Part shown: positions 7,836 to 14,633 of the stretch, piece by piece
How positions within the stretch are numbered: the stretch's first letter is position 1
Layout of the letters: each line of letters starts with the position of its first letter
Source: Oscillospiraceae bacterium
GTDB lineage: Bacteria > Bacillota > Clostridia > Oscillospirales > Oscillospiraceae
Length of the DNA: 64,000 nucleotides
Direction: 5' to 3'
NCBI GenBank assembly: GCA_017519975.1
Contig: JAFWRM010000047.1
Span: forward strand, 1 to 64,000
Notes under the pieces: model-generated
Database searches by the model: none
Told to the model about the DNA's origin: nothing
Seen by the model: the letters and a program-made list of their open reading frames with translations, nothing else
Translations under genes and position numbers: made by a program

Positions 7836-8381
7836 ATGGGAAAGAAAATCGTAGTGATCACCGGCAGTCCGCGCAGGGCGGGCAACAGTTTCGCCATGAC
7901 CGAGGCGTTCGTAAAGGCCGCGGAGGCAAAGGGCCATACGGTAACGAGATTCGACACGTCGTTCATGAAGATTGGGTTCTGCCACGCCTGCGAGACCTGC
8001 TACAAATCCGGCAGGGCCTGCTCCTTCGACGATGACTTCAATACGATCGCGCCGGCCATTCTGGAAGCGGACGCGGTGGTTTTCTCCGCGCCCGTGTACT
8101 GGTATTCGATCCCCGCGCAGCTCAAGGGAGTGATCGACAAGATGTTCTCCCTCGTGGTGGGCGGCAAGGACATCGCCGGAAAGGAATGCGCGCTGATCAC
8201 CTGCTGTGAGGAGGAGGACGTCAGCGTCATGGACGGGGTGCGGATCCCCATCGAGCGCACGGCGGCGCTGATCCACTGGAACATGGTCGGGGAAGTGCTC
8301 GTGCCCGGCGTGCTGGAGGAAGGCGCGATCGGGAAAACGGACGGCTGCGCTCAGGCCGCCGCCCTCGCCGACAGGATCTGA
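7836..8381 (+). CDS. NAD(P)H-dependent FMN reductase, second copy
   Basis: A 181-residue paralogue of the preceding gene with the same opening (MGKKIVVITGSPRRAGNSF) and the SAPVYWYSIPAQLKGVIDKM flavin motif. It also has clustered cysteines (CHACETCYKSGRAC). RBS AGGAGG precedes the ATG. The two genes form a bicistronic unit ending in a clear terminator. They share the fold but differ in most of the middle, so this is an older duplication or two related acquisitions. Substrate unknown. Confidence 0.88.
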   Translation: MGKKIVVITGSPRRAGNSFAMTEAFVKAAEAKGHTVTRFDTSFMKIGFCHACETCYKSGRACSFDDDFNTIAPAILEADAVVFSAPVYWYSIPAQLKGVIDKMFSLVVGGKDIAGKECALITCCEEEDVSVMDGVRIPIERTAALIHWNMVGEVLVPGVLEEGAIGKTDGCAQAAALADRI

Positions 8382-8395
8382 CCGGATCGATCATG

Positions 8396-8423
8396 AAAAA
8401 CCCCGTCTTTCGACGGGGTTTTT
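8396..8423 (+). terminator. Intrinsic terminator of the reductase operon
   Basis: CCCCGTC-TTT-CGACGGGG hairpin flanked by A5 and T5, 15 bp after the stop of the second reductase. Confidence 0.9.
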
Positions 8424-8495
8424 CGGTACACCGGGGCAATTCCGATACGAGCCGATCCATCACAAAGCCCGGAGGAGCTGGCTGGCGACGGAAAA

Positions 8496-8562
8496 GGAAA
8501 AACAAGGCCGCCGGTCGATGGGGCGGTGCCTGTGCCTCCCCATGACCCTGCGGCCTTGTTCT
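8496..8562 (-). terminator. tRNA-Leu terminator, long stem
   Basis: Minus strand ACAAGGCCGC pairs with GCGGCCTTGT followed by a T run. An inner ATGGGG/CCCCAT stem lies in the long loop. It sits 5 bp past the tRNA CCA end. Confidence 0.7.
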
Positions 8563-8566
8563 GACG

Positions 8567-8651
8567 TGGTGCGCCTGAAGGGACTCGAACCCACACGCCT
8601 CTCGGCACGAGAACCTAAATCTCGCATGTCTGCCAATTCCATCACAGGCGC
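8567..8651 (-). tRNA. tRNA-Leu (anticodon UAG)
   Basis: An 85-nt class II tRNA. The acceptor GCGCCTG pairs with CAGGCGC, the discriminator is A and CCA is encoded. The anticodon stem CGAGA/TCTCG holds loop TTTAGGT, so the anticodon is TAG. A variable arm TGCC-GAGA-GGCG and the T loop GGTTCGAGTCC are present. Confidence 0.96.
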
Positions 8652-8682
8652 GCGCCGCCGGCGGACCTCGCCGGCTTTGAGT

Positions 8683-8711
8683 ATTATATCCCACGGGAGA
8701 AACTTTTTCAA
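8683..8711 (-). promoter_or_regulatory. tRNA-Leu promoter
   Basis: Minus strand TTGAAA (8711-8706), 17 bp, TATAAT (8688-8683), about 30 bp upstream of the mature tRNA end. Confidence 0.85.
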
Positions 8712-8714
8712 CGA

Positions 8715-8746
8715 GAAAAACCGGCAGCGGAGACTGCCGGTTTTTT
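8715..8746 (-). terminator. Terminator of the lysis-like cassette
   Basis: CCGGCAG-N6-CTGCCGG flanked by A and T runs on both sides, 8 bp past the amidase stop. It could work in both directions. Confidence 0.85.
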
Positions 8747-8754
8747 GTTCCCGC

Positions 8755-9417
8755 TCATACGATGTACGTGGCGTACCCCTTGCCGTTGAGCTCCGCGGCC
8801 AGCCGGTCGGCGTTCGCCTTTTCTCGGAAGGCGCCCACCTGCACCCGGTACAGGCGGGATCCATCCGCCGCCTGCGATCCCTCCTCGCGCGGAACGTAGG
8901 GTTCCCGGTAGTATTCGCAGATGCCCCGGCAGATGGCCTCGGCGATCTCGTCCGTGTGTTCAACGATCCAGCGGGCGTACTCCGGCACGTCGTGGAATTC
9001 CGCCTCCACGTAAACGCTGGTGGCCCTGGGCTTGTGCACCTCATACAGGGTGGGCCAGCGGCGGCAGCACTCCGCGTTGGAACCGGGGGTGACGTCCTTC
9101 AGCGCCTGATACACGGCGGCGCAGGCTCTGTCCCCGTAGCCGTTGGGGGCGTAGTAGAACACCTGCGTGCCGCCGGCGTTGTGGCCGGGGGTGGCGTTGG
9201 TATGGATCGCCACGTGCATGTCCGCGCTCCAGGCGTCGGAGTGGGAGACGCGGTTCTGCATGCTGTCGTACTGCTCCAGCTTCGTGAGAAAGCCGCAGCG
9301 GCGCAGGGCCTTCTCCAGCGCGCGGGCGATCCGGCCGCACTGCACGTCCTCCGTGGTATCTCCCCAGGCGTAGGTGTTGGCGTCCTGATTGGAAGGGGAG
9401 AGAAAGATCTTCTTCAT
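8755..9417 (-). CDS. N-acetylmuramoyl-L-alanine amidase with SPOR domain
   Basis: A 220-residue zinc amidase (Amidase_3 fold) that cuts the lactyl-peptide bond of peptidoglycan. The start MKKIFLSPSNQDANTYAWGD, the Glu in TTEDVQ, the His in MHVAIHTNA and the Glu in SVYVEAEFH are the usual metal and catalytic positions. Residues about 175-220 form a SPOR domain (YRVQVGAFREKANADRLAAEL), which binds denuded glycan. No signal peptide is visible, as in phage endolysins that use a holin. The ATG overlaps the upstream holin stop by 4 bp. Confidence 0.93.
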   Translation of the reverse strand: MKKIFLSPSNQDANTYAWGDTTEDVQCGRIARALEKALRRCGFLTKLEQYDSMQNRVSHSDAWSADMHVAIHTNATPGHNAGGTQVFYYAPNGYGDRACAAVYQALKDVTPGSNAECCRRWPTLYEVHKPRATSVYVEAEFHDVPEYARWIVEHTDEIAEAICRGICEYYREPYVPREEGSQAADGSRLYRVQVGAFREKANADRLAAELNGKGYATYIV

Positions 9418-9632
9418 TCCGATTCCTCCGTTTCTCTCTGGTCGTATTTCTTCTTTTCCCAGGCGAGCAGAGCGCCCAGAAAGGTGTCCACCGCCGTCAG
9501 CGTGCCGACGACGGCCTCCGCCATGGGAAAGCCCCAGATGCCCGCCAGCGCGGCGTACAGCGTGCCCAGCGCGGGCAGAAGAAGCTGAGCGATCAGCTTC
9601 AGCGTGTCATACGTTCGGTCGGTCATTGTCAC
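9414..9632 (-). CDS. Small phage-type holin
   Basis: A 72-residue protein resembling the short phage holins of Gram-positive phages (SPP1-type group). It has two hydrophobic segments (LKLIAQLLLPALGTLYAALAGIWG and AVVGTLTAVDTFLGALLAW) and a charged tail (EKKKYDQRETEESE). Holins make membrane holes that release an endolysin, here the next gene. The start is GTG at 9632 (RBS GGAAAGGAG), overlapping the upstream gene by 26 bp; an ATG two codons in is also possible. Confidence 0.88.
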   Translation of the reverse strand: MTMTDRTYDTLKLIAQLLLPALGTLYAALAGIWGFPMAEAVVGTLTAVDTFLGALLAWEKKKYDQRETEESE

Positions 9633-9906
9633 GGCGTCCGCTCCTTTCCAACAGTTCGATGCGTCGGGTCAGTTCCGTGACCCGTTCCTCCAGTACGGGG
9701 ATGCGCCCCGCAAAGTCGTTGCTGCGCCCGATGGCCGCGGTCAGGTGGGTGAGTTCCTGATTCATCAGCTCCAGGCGCGTTTCCATGCCGCCCCTCGTCC
9801 GCCGGGCGGCGGCCCAGGCGGTGACGGCCGTGCCGACCAGGGCGAGCCCTCCGGTCACGCAGGCGGTCACGATGGCTTCGGTCATACTGTTCACCTCCGC
9901 GTTCAT
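9607..9906 (-). CDS. Small membrane/coiled-coil protein of the lysis cassette
   Basis: A 99-residue protein. One N-terminal membrane segment (EAIVTACVTGGLALVGTAVTAWAA) is followed by a charged heptad-like region with Leu/Ile repeats (MNQELTHLTAAIG, IPVLEERVTELTRRIELLE). This layout recalls phage proteins that sit upstream of holins, such as hemolysin XhlA-like proteins, but has the membrane segment at the other end. RBS GGAGG precedes the ATG at 9906; a second ATG at 9885 also has GGAGG. Function is inferred from context. Confidence 0.75.
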   Translation of the reverse strand: MNAEVNSMTEAIVTACVTGGLALVGTAVTAWAAARRTRGGMETRLELMNQELTHLTAAIGRSNDFAGRIPVLEERVTELTRRIELLERSGRRDNDRPNV

Positions 9907-9967
9907 CGTACCTCCGTAAGACAGGAATCAGCAGTCCACGCGATTCTGCCTTTTTGAAAATTCAGGG

Positions 9968-9995
9968 TTGACAAACGCGGGAACCCTGCTATAAT
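9968..9995 (+). promoter_or_regulatory. tRNA-Gly promoter
   Basis: TTGACA (9968-9973), 16 bp, TATAAT (9990-9995), 13 bp before the mature tRNA. Confidence 0.9.
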
Positions 9996-10008
9996 GAACC
10001 CTGCTGTT

Positions 10009-10084
10009 GCGGGCGTAGCTCATCTGGTAGAGCGCCACCTTGCCAAGGTGGAGGTAGCGAGTTCGAGCCTCGTCGCCCGCTCCA
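10009..10084 (+). tRNA. tRNA-Gly (anticodon GCC)
   Basis: A 76-nt tRNA with encoded CCA. The acceptor GCGGGCG pairs with CGCCCGC, and the anticodon stem CCACC/GGTGG holds loop TTGCCAA (anticodon GCC). The T loop GTTCGAGCC is present. Confidence 0.97.
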
Positions 10085-10085
10085 G

Positions 10086-10117
10086 AAAAAGCCGCTGACA
10101 TTTGTCAGCGGCTTTTT
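10086..10117 (+). terminator. tRNA-Gly terminator
   Basis: GCCGCTGACA-TT-TGTCAGCGGC flanked by A5 and T5. A near-copy of this hairpin lies at 10678-10708, at the end of the next gene. Confidence 0.92.
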
Positions 10118-10144
10118 CAATGAAACAGATTCCTTGTGGGATCT

Positions 10145-10296
10145 ATGAAATATGCCTGCGGCATGTGAAAGAGCTTCGCTGTGAAACACGCTGCGGCGTA
10201 TGTGGGGATTTGTTTCGTTTCATGTTCCGGCGTCAGTCGGAACATTTCATGACGGCGTACGGCCGTCCTTTCATATCGCAGAGCGATGTTTCATAA
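10145..10296. repeat. Cluster of small hairpins punctuated by TTTCAT/GAAA, left of the four-helix gene
   Basis: At least six short palindromes follow each other, separated by TTTCAT or its complement: ATGCC-TGC-GGCAT, AGC-TTC-GCT, ACGC-TGC-GGCGT, GTTCCG-N7/8-CGGAAC, GACGG-N-CCGTC and ATCGC-AGA-GCGAT. Positions 10145-10198 form one arm of a 54-bp direct repeat (51/54 identical) with 10719-10772. It looks like REP/MITE-type DNA; no transposase is nearby. Confidence 0.75.
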
Positions 10297-10326
10297 AACA
10301 AATCCATCCTGGAGGGTGATCGCAAA

Positions 10327-10689
10327 GTGAAGGAGAATAAGCTGATCGATCTGTCAATGGATCTGTCTGTAAAAACGATCAAATTCTGCGAAACGATCAA
10401 GGGGCATTATTCGCTTGTCAACCAGCTGGAAAGATCCGCCACATCGGTAGGGGCGAATATTCATGAGGCAAACTATGCCCATGGAAAGGCGGATTTCATC
10501 GCAAAAATGCAGATCGCTTTGAAAGAATGCTACGAAACGGAATACTGGCTTGAGCTTTTTGTCCGGGCGGAGATCGCCGGAACGGAAGAGTCAGCGGCAT
10601 TGCGAGATCTTTGTGGGGCTATCCGCAGGACGCTGATCGCCTCCATAAATACAGCAAAAAAGAGTTCGGAAATGCAGAAAAACCGCTGA
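10327..10689 (+). CDS. Four-helix-bundle protein (S23/IVS-like)
   Basis: A 120-residue four-helix-bundle protein of the group often named after proteins encoded in 23S rRNA intervening sequences. Typical segments are YSLVNQLERSATSVGANIHEA and KADFIAKMQIALKECYETEYWL. Relatives form pentameric barrels and act as accessory proteins in diversity-generating retroelements, but no retroelement is present here and the role is unknown. The start is GTG with RBS GGAGGG. The TGA stop lies inside the terminator stem. The gene is more AT-rich than its neighbours and sits between direct repeats, which suggests transfer. Confidence 0.9.
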   Translation: MKENKLIDLSMDLSVKTIKFCETIKGHYSLVNQLERSATSVGANIHEANYAHGKADFIAKMQIALKECYETEYWLELFVRAEIAGTEESAALRDLCGAIRRTLIASINTAKKSSEMQKNR

Positions 10690-10708
10690 CTGATGTCAGC
10701 GGCTTTTT
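10678..10708 (+). terminator. Terminator overlapping the four-helix gene stop
   Basis: CCGCTGAC-TGAT-GTCAGCGG with flanking A and T runs. It is a near-copy of the tRNA-Gly terminator at 10086-10117. Confidence 0.88.
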
Positions 10709-10718
10709 CACTGAAATT

Positions 10719-10772
10719 ATGAAATATGCCTGCGGCATGGGAAAGAGCTTCGCTGTGAAACACACCGCGGCG
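10719..10772. repeat. Right copy of the 54-bp direct repeat
   Basis: Aligns without gaps to 10145-10198 with three mismatches. Both copies follow a near-identical terminator hairpin, so the duplicated unit is about 85-110 bp with one indel. 10773-10808 continues with one more GATGTTTCA piece and nothing else recognisable. Confidence 0.88.
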
Positions 10773-10808
10773 CGATGTTTCACCCAACAGAACAGGCGCT
10801 TGGACGCG

Positions 10809-10846
10809 AAAAGGCCCTGCCTCGGGTAACCGACGGCAGGGCCTTC
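10809..10846 (-). terminator. Terminator of the WYL operon
   Basis: AAGGCCCTGCC paired with GGCAGGGCCTT, followed on the minus strand by TTTTCG, 20 bp past the radical SAM gene stop. Confidence 0.8.
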
Positions 10847-10865
10847 CGTGTTTTACGGTCGGAGC

Positions 10866-11963
10866 CTACGCTTTCGCGGTGAGGATGGCCTCCACCTGGG
10901 CGCGCTTTTCGTAAAGCACGCAGCCGCCGGCGTGGGCGCCGGTGAGCAGGCCCTCGTCCTGAATGCTCTGGAACAGGGGAGAGGCGATGACCTCCCGCAG
11001 GGAGGTCTCCTTCACGTTGATGTCCGAATAGGGAGAGAAGGGGCAGGGCTCGGCGCCGCCGTGGGAATTGATGTGGAAGAATTCCCGTCCCGCCGCCATG
11101 CAGCCGCCCATGGCCAGCTCGTCGCCGGGGAAGGACAGCAGAACGGCCTCACTGTAGTGGGCGCGCAGCCGCTCCATGGCCTCAGTCATGTACGCGCGCT
11201 CTTCCTCCCCGGGGGCCAGGTGCCGCGCCTCGTCCGTCACGGGAACAAACTCCACGTAGATGACCAGCTTGCAGCCCTTTTCGATCAGCCCGTCCAGGAA
11301 TTCACGGGAGGTGACCTCCCGGATGTTCTCCGTGGTCACGGTGATGGAGGCGCCGAAGATCAGGCCCTTGTCGCGGAAGGCGTCCATGTTCGCGGTCACC
11401 TTGTCGTAGATGCCCTCGCCGCGGCGGGCGTCCGTGATCTCCTTCCCGCCCTCGATGCTCAGCACCGGCACAAGGTTCCGGCATTCGTCCAGCAGCTGGA
11501 AGTAGGCGTCGTCGATGAAGGTGCCGTTGGTGAAAACGGGGAAGAGGATCGAGGGCATCCGCCCCGCGGCCTTCAGAACTTCACGGCGCAGCATGGGTTC
11601 GCCGCCGGCCAGCATGATGAAGCTGATGCCCAGCTCCTCCGCCTCCCGGAACACCCGCTCCCACTCCGCGGGGCTCAGCTGCTTCACGGGGGGCTCATCC
11701 ACGGTGGCGTTGCTGCAGCGGGAATAGCAGCCCGCGCAGTGCAGGTTGCAGCTGCTGGTGATGCTGGCGATCAGGAAGCCGGGCACATGAAGGCCCTCCT
11801 GCTCCAGCTTCATGCGCGTTTTGGAAGCCTTTCGGCTGGCCGCCGCGAATTTCACCATGAAGGCGCTCTCCCGGGGATTTTTCAGCGTGGCTCTCAGCGT
11901 ATCCGATACGATCTGCTCCACGCCCTGCTCGATATGCTTCTGAAGGTCAAACTGCTGCTTCAT
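10866..11963 (-). CDS. Radical SAM protein with SPASM-like C-terminus
   Basis: A 365-residue radical SAM enzyme. SSCNLHCAGCYSRC gives the CxxxCxxC cluster that binds the 4Fe-4S/SAM centre (residues about 95-105), and LAGGEPMLR is the GGE motif. C-terminal cysteines (GGCMAAG, PCPFSPYSD, GGCVLYE) suggest one auxiliary cluster, as in SPASM/Twitch proteins. Substrate unknown. It is the last gene of a five-gene operon. The ATG at 11963 (RBS GGAAAGG) lies 17 bp inside the upstream esterase gene. No small precursor peptide is visible nearby. Confidence 0.88.
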   Translation of the reverse strand: MKQQFDLQKHIEQGVEQIVSDTLRATLKNPRESAFMVKFAAASRKASKTRMKLEQEGLHVPGFLIASITSSCNLHCAGCYSRCSNATVDEPPVKQLSPAEWERVFREAEELGISFIMLAGGEPMLRREVLKAAGRMPSILFPVFTNGTFIDDAYFQLLDECRNLVPVLSIEGGKEITDARRGEGIYDKVTANMDAFRDKGLIFGASITVTTENIREVTSREFLDGLIEKGCKLVIYVEFVPVTDEARHLAPGEEERAYMTEAMERLRAHYSEAVLLSFPGDELAMGGCMAAGREFFHINSHGGAEPCPFSPYSDINVKETSLREVIASPLFQSIQDEGLLTGAHAGGCVLYEKRAQVEAILTAKA

Positions 11964-13812
11964 GTTTCTTTTCCTTTCCTTCCCGATCCCGGCTTTCCTC
12001 ATCCCCGGGGTCGGAAAGGCCGTACATTTCGTCCAGGATCCGGTGCATTTCCTGATACGGCGCGTCCGTCGGACGTACCGCGTCGCCGAATTCCATGACG
12101 GTCCGGCCGCCGGAGCTTTTCTCCCACGCGGGCAGACCTTCCCCGTTGGGGTCCCCGGTGAAGATGAAGTTCCGGTAATAGCTCCGCATGACACGGCTCA
12201 GTTCACGGTCTGCTTCATCGTACAGAGGGGAGCGGTCCGGAATGTTGCCGTACAGGTAGATCATCTCTCCGCTGTGCCACGGGCCGAGGCTGCGGTTCGT
12301 CTTTGTGAAGTAGTACACGTAGGTCGGTATGTTTTCCGCCAGCGCCTGCCGTTCCCAGCACCAGTGGCCATAGGAGAACAGGACGGCGGAATAGATCTCC
12401 GCCCAGAAGGCCCTGGCTTCCGCGTCGGTGGAGGCGGGGTACAGCTCCAGCACGCGGGAGGCGTAGGGCTCGTCAAAGGCGGCGCGCACCTTGCTCTCGT
12501 AGTTTTTCATGCTTGCCTGGCTGAAAAGGATGAAGGGCGCCGACTCCCGGCTGTTGTAGCCGTGCAGCTGGGCCTCCTCGTTGTGCACGCCTCTGGCGTA
12601 GGATTCCCAGGGCGTTTCCGTCAGCGCGTAACCGTCTACGGTGAGGTGATGATGGACCGCCATCTCTCCGGCCAGCTTTTCCGCCGGCACGGCCCGCAGA
12701 TCGGCGGCGGACGCGGCGCCGAAGCGCAGCATCGTCTCCCGCCCCGCCTGCAGGGCGCTTTCCATCCGGCGGAAGGAGTGGGCGGGTTCCGGCGCCGTAA
12801 CGGTCGAGCTTTCGCCCACGACGCGGCGGAACAGCCCCCGGGCCAGGGGAGAGGTGCACAGGGCGGATACGCACGCGGAGCCGGCGGATTCTCCGGCCAG
12901 CGTCACGTTGCCGGGGTCGCCGCCGAACGCGGCGATGTTGTCCCGCACCCATTTCAGCGCCTCGATCTGGTCCAGCAGACCGTAATTGCCCGTGGTCCCG
13001 ACGGGGGATTCCGCCGCCAGCTCCTCGCTGGCGAAAAAGCCGAACACGCCCAGCCGGTACCCCATGTTGACGACGACGACGCCGTCCCTGGCCAGGGCCT
13101 GCCCGCCGTAGTCCTTATACCAGGGCTGGCCGGTCTGAAGGGAGCCTCCGTGTACGTAAACCAGCACGGGGCAGCCGGACACATCTCCGGCGGGCTTCCA
13201 GATGTTCAGATACAGCGAATCCTCGCTGACGGGCGGGCGGTAATTATCCCGGAGAGATACGGTGAACTCGTGGTAGCCGATCAGACGGACGAGCGAGTCG
13301 TAGATGGGCAGGTTCGTCTTCTGCATGGACATGGGGGCGAAGCGGTCCGCCGCCAGCACCCCGTCCCAGGGCTCCGCCGGCTGCGGCTCGCGCCATCGAA
13401 GGTCGCCCACCGGCGCCTGCGCGTACGGGACGCCCGCATAGACCTCCACGGCGCCGTCGTCCGTGACGACGCCGGTCAGCTCGCCCTGAGCGATCCGGAT
13501 CGGCTCGGTGACTCCCGAGCCGCCGCCCTCTACTGCCGGAACGGCCCGGACGGGGGGCCAGGACAGGGCCAGAATCCCGGCCAGTACGGCCAGTAGGATC
13601 AGCCAGGAGCACGCGCGCACACCGCGGCACGCGGCGCCGGCCCGGCGGACGCGGAACACGGCGAACGCGGCGATGGCCGCGGCGCCCAGGATCCAGCCGA
13701 TCAGCGTGTGACGGCCCAGTTCCAGCACGGCGCCCAGGATCAGCGCCGTCAGGATGAGAAAAACGCGCCACGCAGCGCCGCGGGCGGGGCCCTTTTCCCT
13801 GCTCCGCTTCAT
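11947..13812 (-). CDS. Membrane-anchored type B carboxylesterase
   Basis: A 621-residue alpha/beta hydrolase of the carboxylesterase/cholinesterase family. Residues 1-85 carry about three membrane helices, which is unusual for the family. The enzyme part has SEDSLYLNIWKP, the oxyanion loop YVHGGSLQTG, the nucleophile elbow LAGESAGSA and the catalytic-His region LGPWHSGEMIYLYG. The active site probably faces outward after the third helix. The ATG at 13812 overlaps the nitroreductase stop (ATGA). It may hydrolyse esters whose products are used by the adjacent redox enzymes; this is inference. Confidence 0.9.
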   Translation of the reverse strand: MKRSREKGPARGAAWRVFLILTALILGAVLELGRHTLIGWILGAAAIAAFAVFRVRRAGAACRGVRACSWLILLAVLAGILALSWPPVRAVPAVEGGGSGVTEPIRIAQGELTGVVTDDGAVEVYAGVPYAQAPVGDLRWREPQPAEPWDGVLAADRFAPMSMQKTNLPIYDSLVRLIGYHEFTVSLRDNYRPPVSEDSLYLNIWKPAGDVSGCPVLVYVHGGSLQTGQPWYKDYGGQALARDGVVVVNMGYRLGVFGFFASEELAAESPVGTTGNYGLLDQIEALKWVRDNIAAFGGDPGNVTLAGESAGSACVSALCTSPLARGLFRRVVGESSTVTAPEPAHSFRRMESALQAGRETMLRFGAASAADLRAVPAEKLAGEMAVHHHLTVDGYALTETPWESYARGVHNEEAQLHGYNSRESAPFILFSQASMKNYESKVRAAFDEPYASRVLELYPASTDAEARAFWAEIYSAVLFSYGHWCWERQALAENIPTYVYYFTKTNRSLGPWHSGEMIYLYGNIPDRSPLYDEADRELSRVMRSYYRNFIFTGDPNGEGLPAWEKSSGGRTVMEFGDAVRPTDAPYQEMHRILDEMYGLSDPGDEESRDREGKEKKHEAAV

Positions 13813-14633
13813 GCGTCCGTCCGGCCGATCGGACAGCTGGCCATGTACTCCGTATCGGGAGGCGCGGGCAGACCGGGGTCGGCGCAGGTGAAGCACGCGT
13901 CCGCGCCGCGTTCGGCCAGACCGGCCGCCAGATGGTTCATGGCGATGCCCAGGTCGATCTTCTGCAGATCCCAGCCGTCCTTTCCGGCAAAGCCCTTCGA
14001 CTTCTTCTCATAAAAATGCGCGGTGCCGTCCAGAAGAACCACGCGCCAGGGCTGCTTGTTCACGGCGGAGGGGGCCCAGCGGATCATCTCCAGCAGCTCC
14101 GCCGCCGGTCCGGCCTTTTCCTCCGTCAGCGGACGGTCGAAGCCGCCGTCGAAAAACAGCTGCCCGAAGGGCAGACGGGAGTCGGCCTTCACGCCCTTGC
14201 GCATCAGGGTCTCCTTCAGGGCCATCTTCCCGGCCGGGTATCCCAGCGGGCTGACGCACGGCATGACCTCGCCGTCCCTCAGGTCCATGGCCTTTTCGAA
14301 GGCCGCCCGGTCCATGGTGCCCGCGATCCACGTGGTGCCCAGGCCGAGGCTCTCCGCGTACAGCACGATGGATTCGAATTCGAAGCCGAACGCCTCCTCC
14401 GCGTGCTCCGCGGCCTTCATCTTTCCCGCGATCCAGGCGTCCGTCCCGGAGATGACCGGGGAGGTGAGCCCGCTGGCTCTGGCGCTCAGCAGCCGCCACT
14501 CGATGGGCAGCCCCCAGGGGTTTTCCGCCTTCTGCGCGAAGGCAAGGATGGCTTCGGCGTCCTCCGCGCGGAGGGGAGTGCCGTCAAAGGTGCGCACGCT
14601 GCGTCTGTGCCGGATCAGTTCCATGGTCGTCAT
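13809..14633 (-). CDS. Nitroreductase family protein
   Basis: A 274-residue FMN-dependent nitroreductase-fold protein, probably of the TM1586-like double-domain group. Visible features are HRRSVRTFDGTPL near the N-terminus, SLGLGTTWIAGTMDRAAFEKAM, VSPLGYPAGK and RWAPSAVNKQPWRVVLLDG, the conserved flavin and active-site region, followed by DLGIAMNHLAAGLAERG. It reduces nitro or quinone-like substrates with NAD(P)H. The start overlaps the upstream gene by 4 bp (ATGA), indicating coupling. Confidence 0.9.
   Translation of the reverse strand: MTTMELIRHRRSVRTFDGTPLRAEDAEAILAFAQKAENPWGLPIEWRLLSARASGLTSPVISGTDAWIAGKMKAAEHAEEAFGFEFESIVLYAESLGLGTTWIAGTMDRAAFEKAMDLRDGEVMPCVSPLGYPAGKMALKETLMRKGVKADSRLPFGQLFFDGGFDRPLTEEKAGPAAELLEMIRWAPSAVNKQPWRVVLLDGTAHFYEKKSKGFAGKDGWDLQKIDLGIAMNHLAAGLAERGADACFTCADPGLPAPPDTEYMASCPIGRTDA

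Noticed and set aside
10327-10689. Accessory gene of a diversity-generating retroelement
   Set aside because: The four-helix protein resembles such accessory proteins, but no reverse transcriptase, template repeat or variable target gene is nearby.
10866-11963. RiPP maturase with a precursor peptide
   Set aside because: The SPASM-like cysteines suggested it, but no short Cys- or leader-type peptide gene was found in the operon or its flanks.
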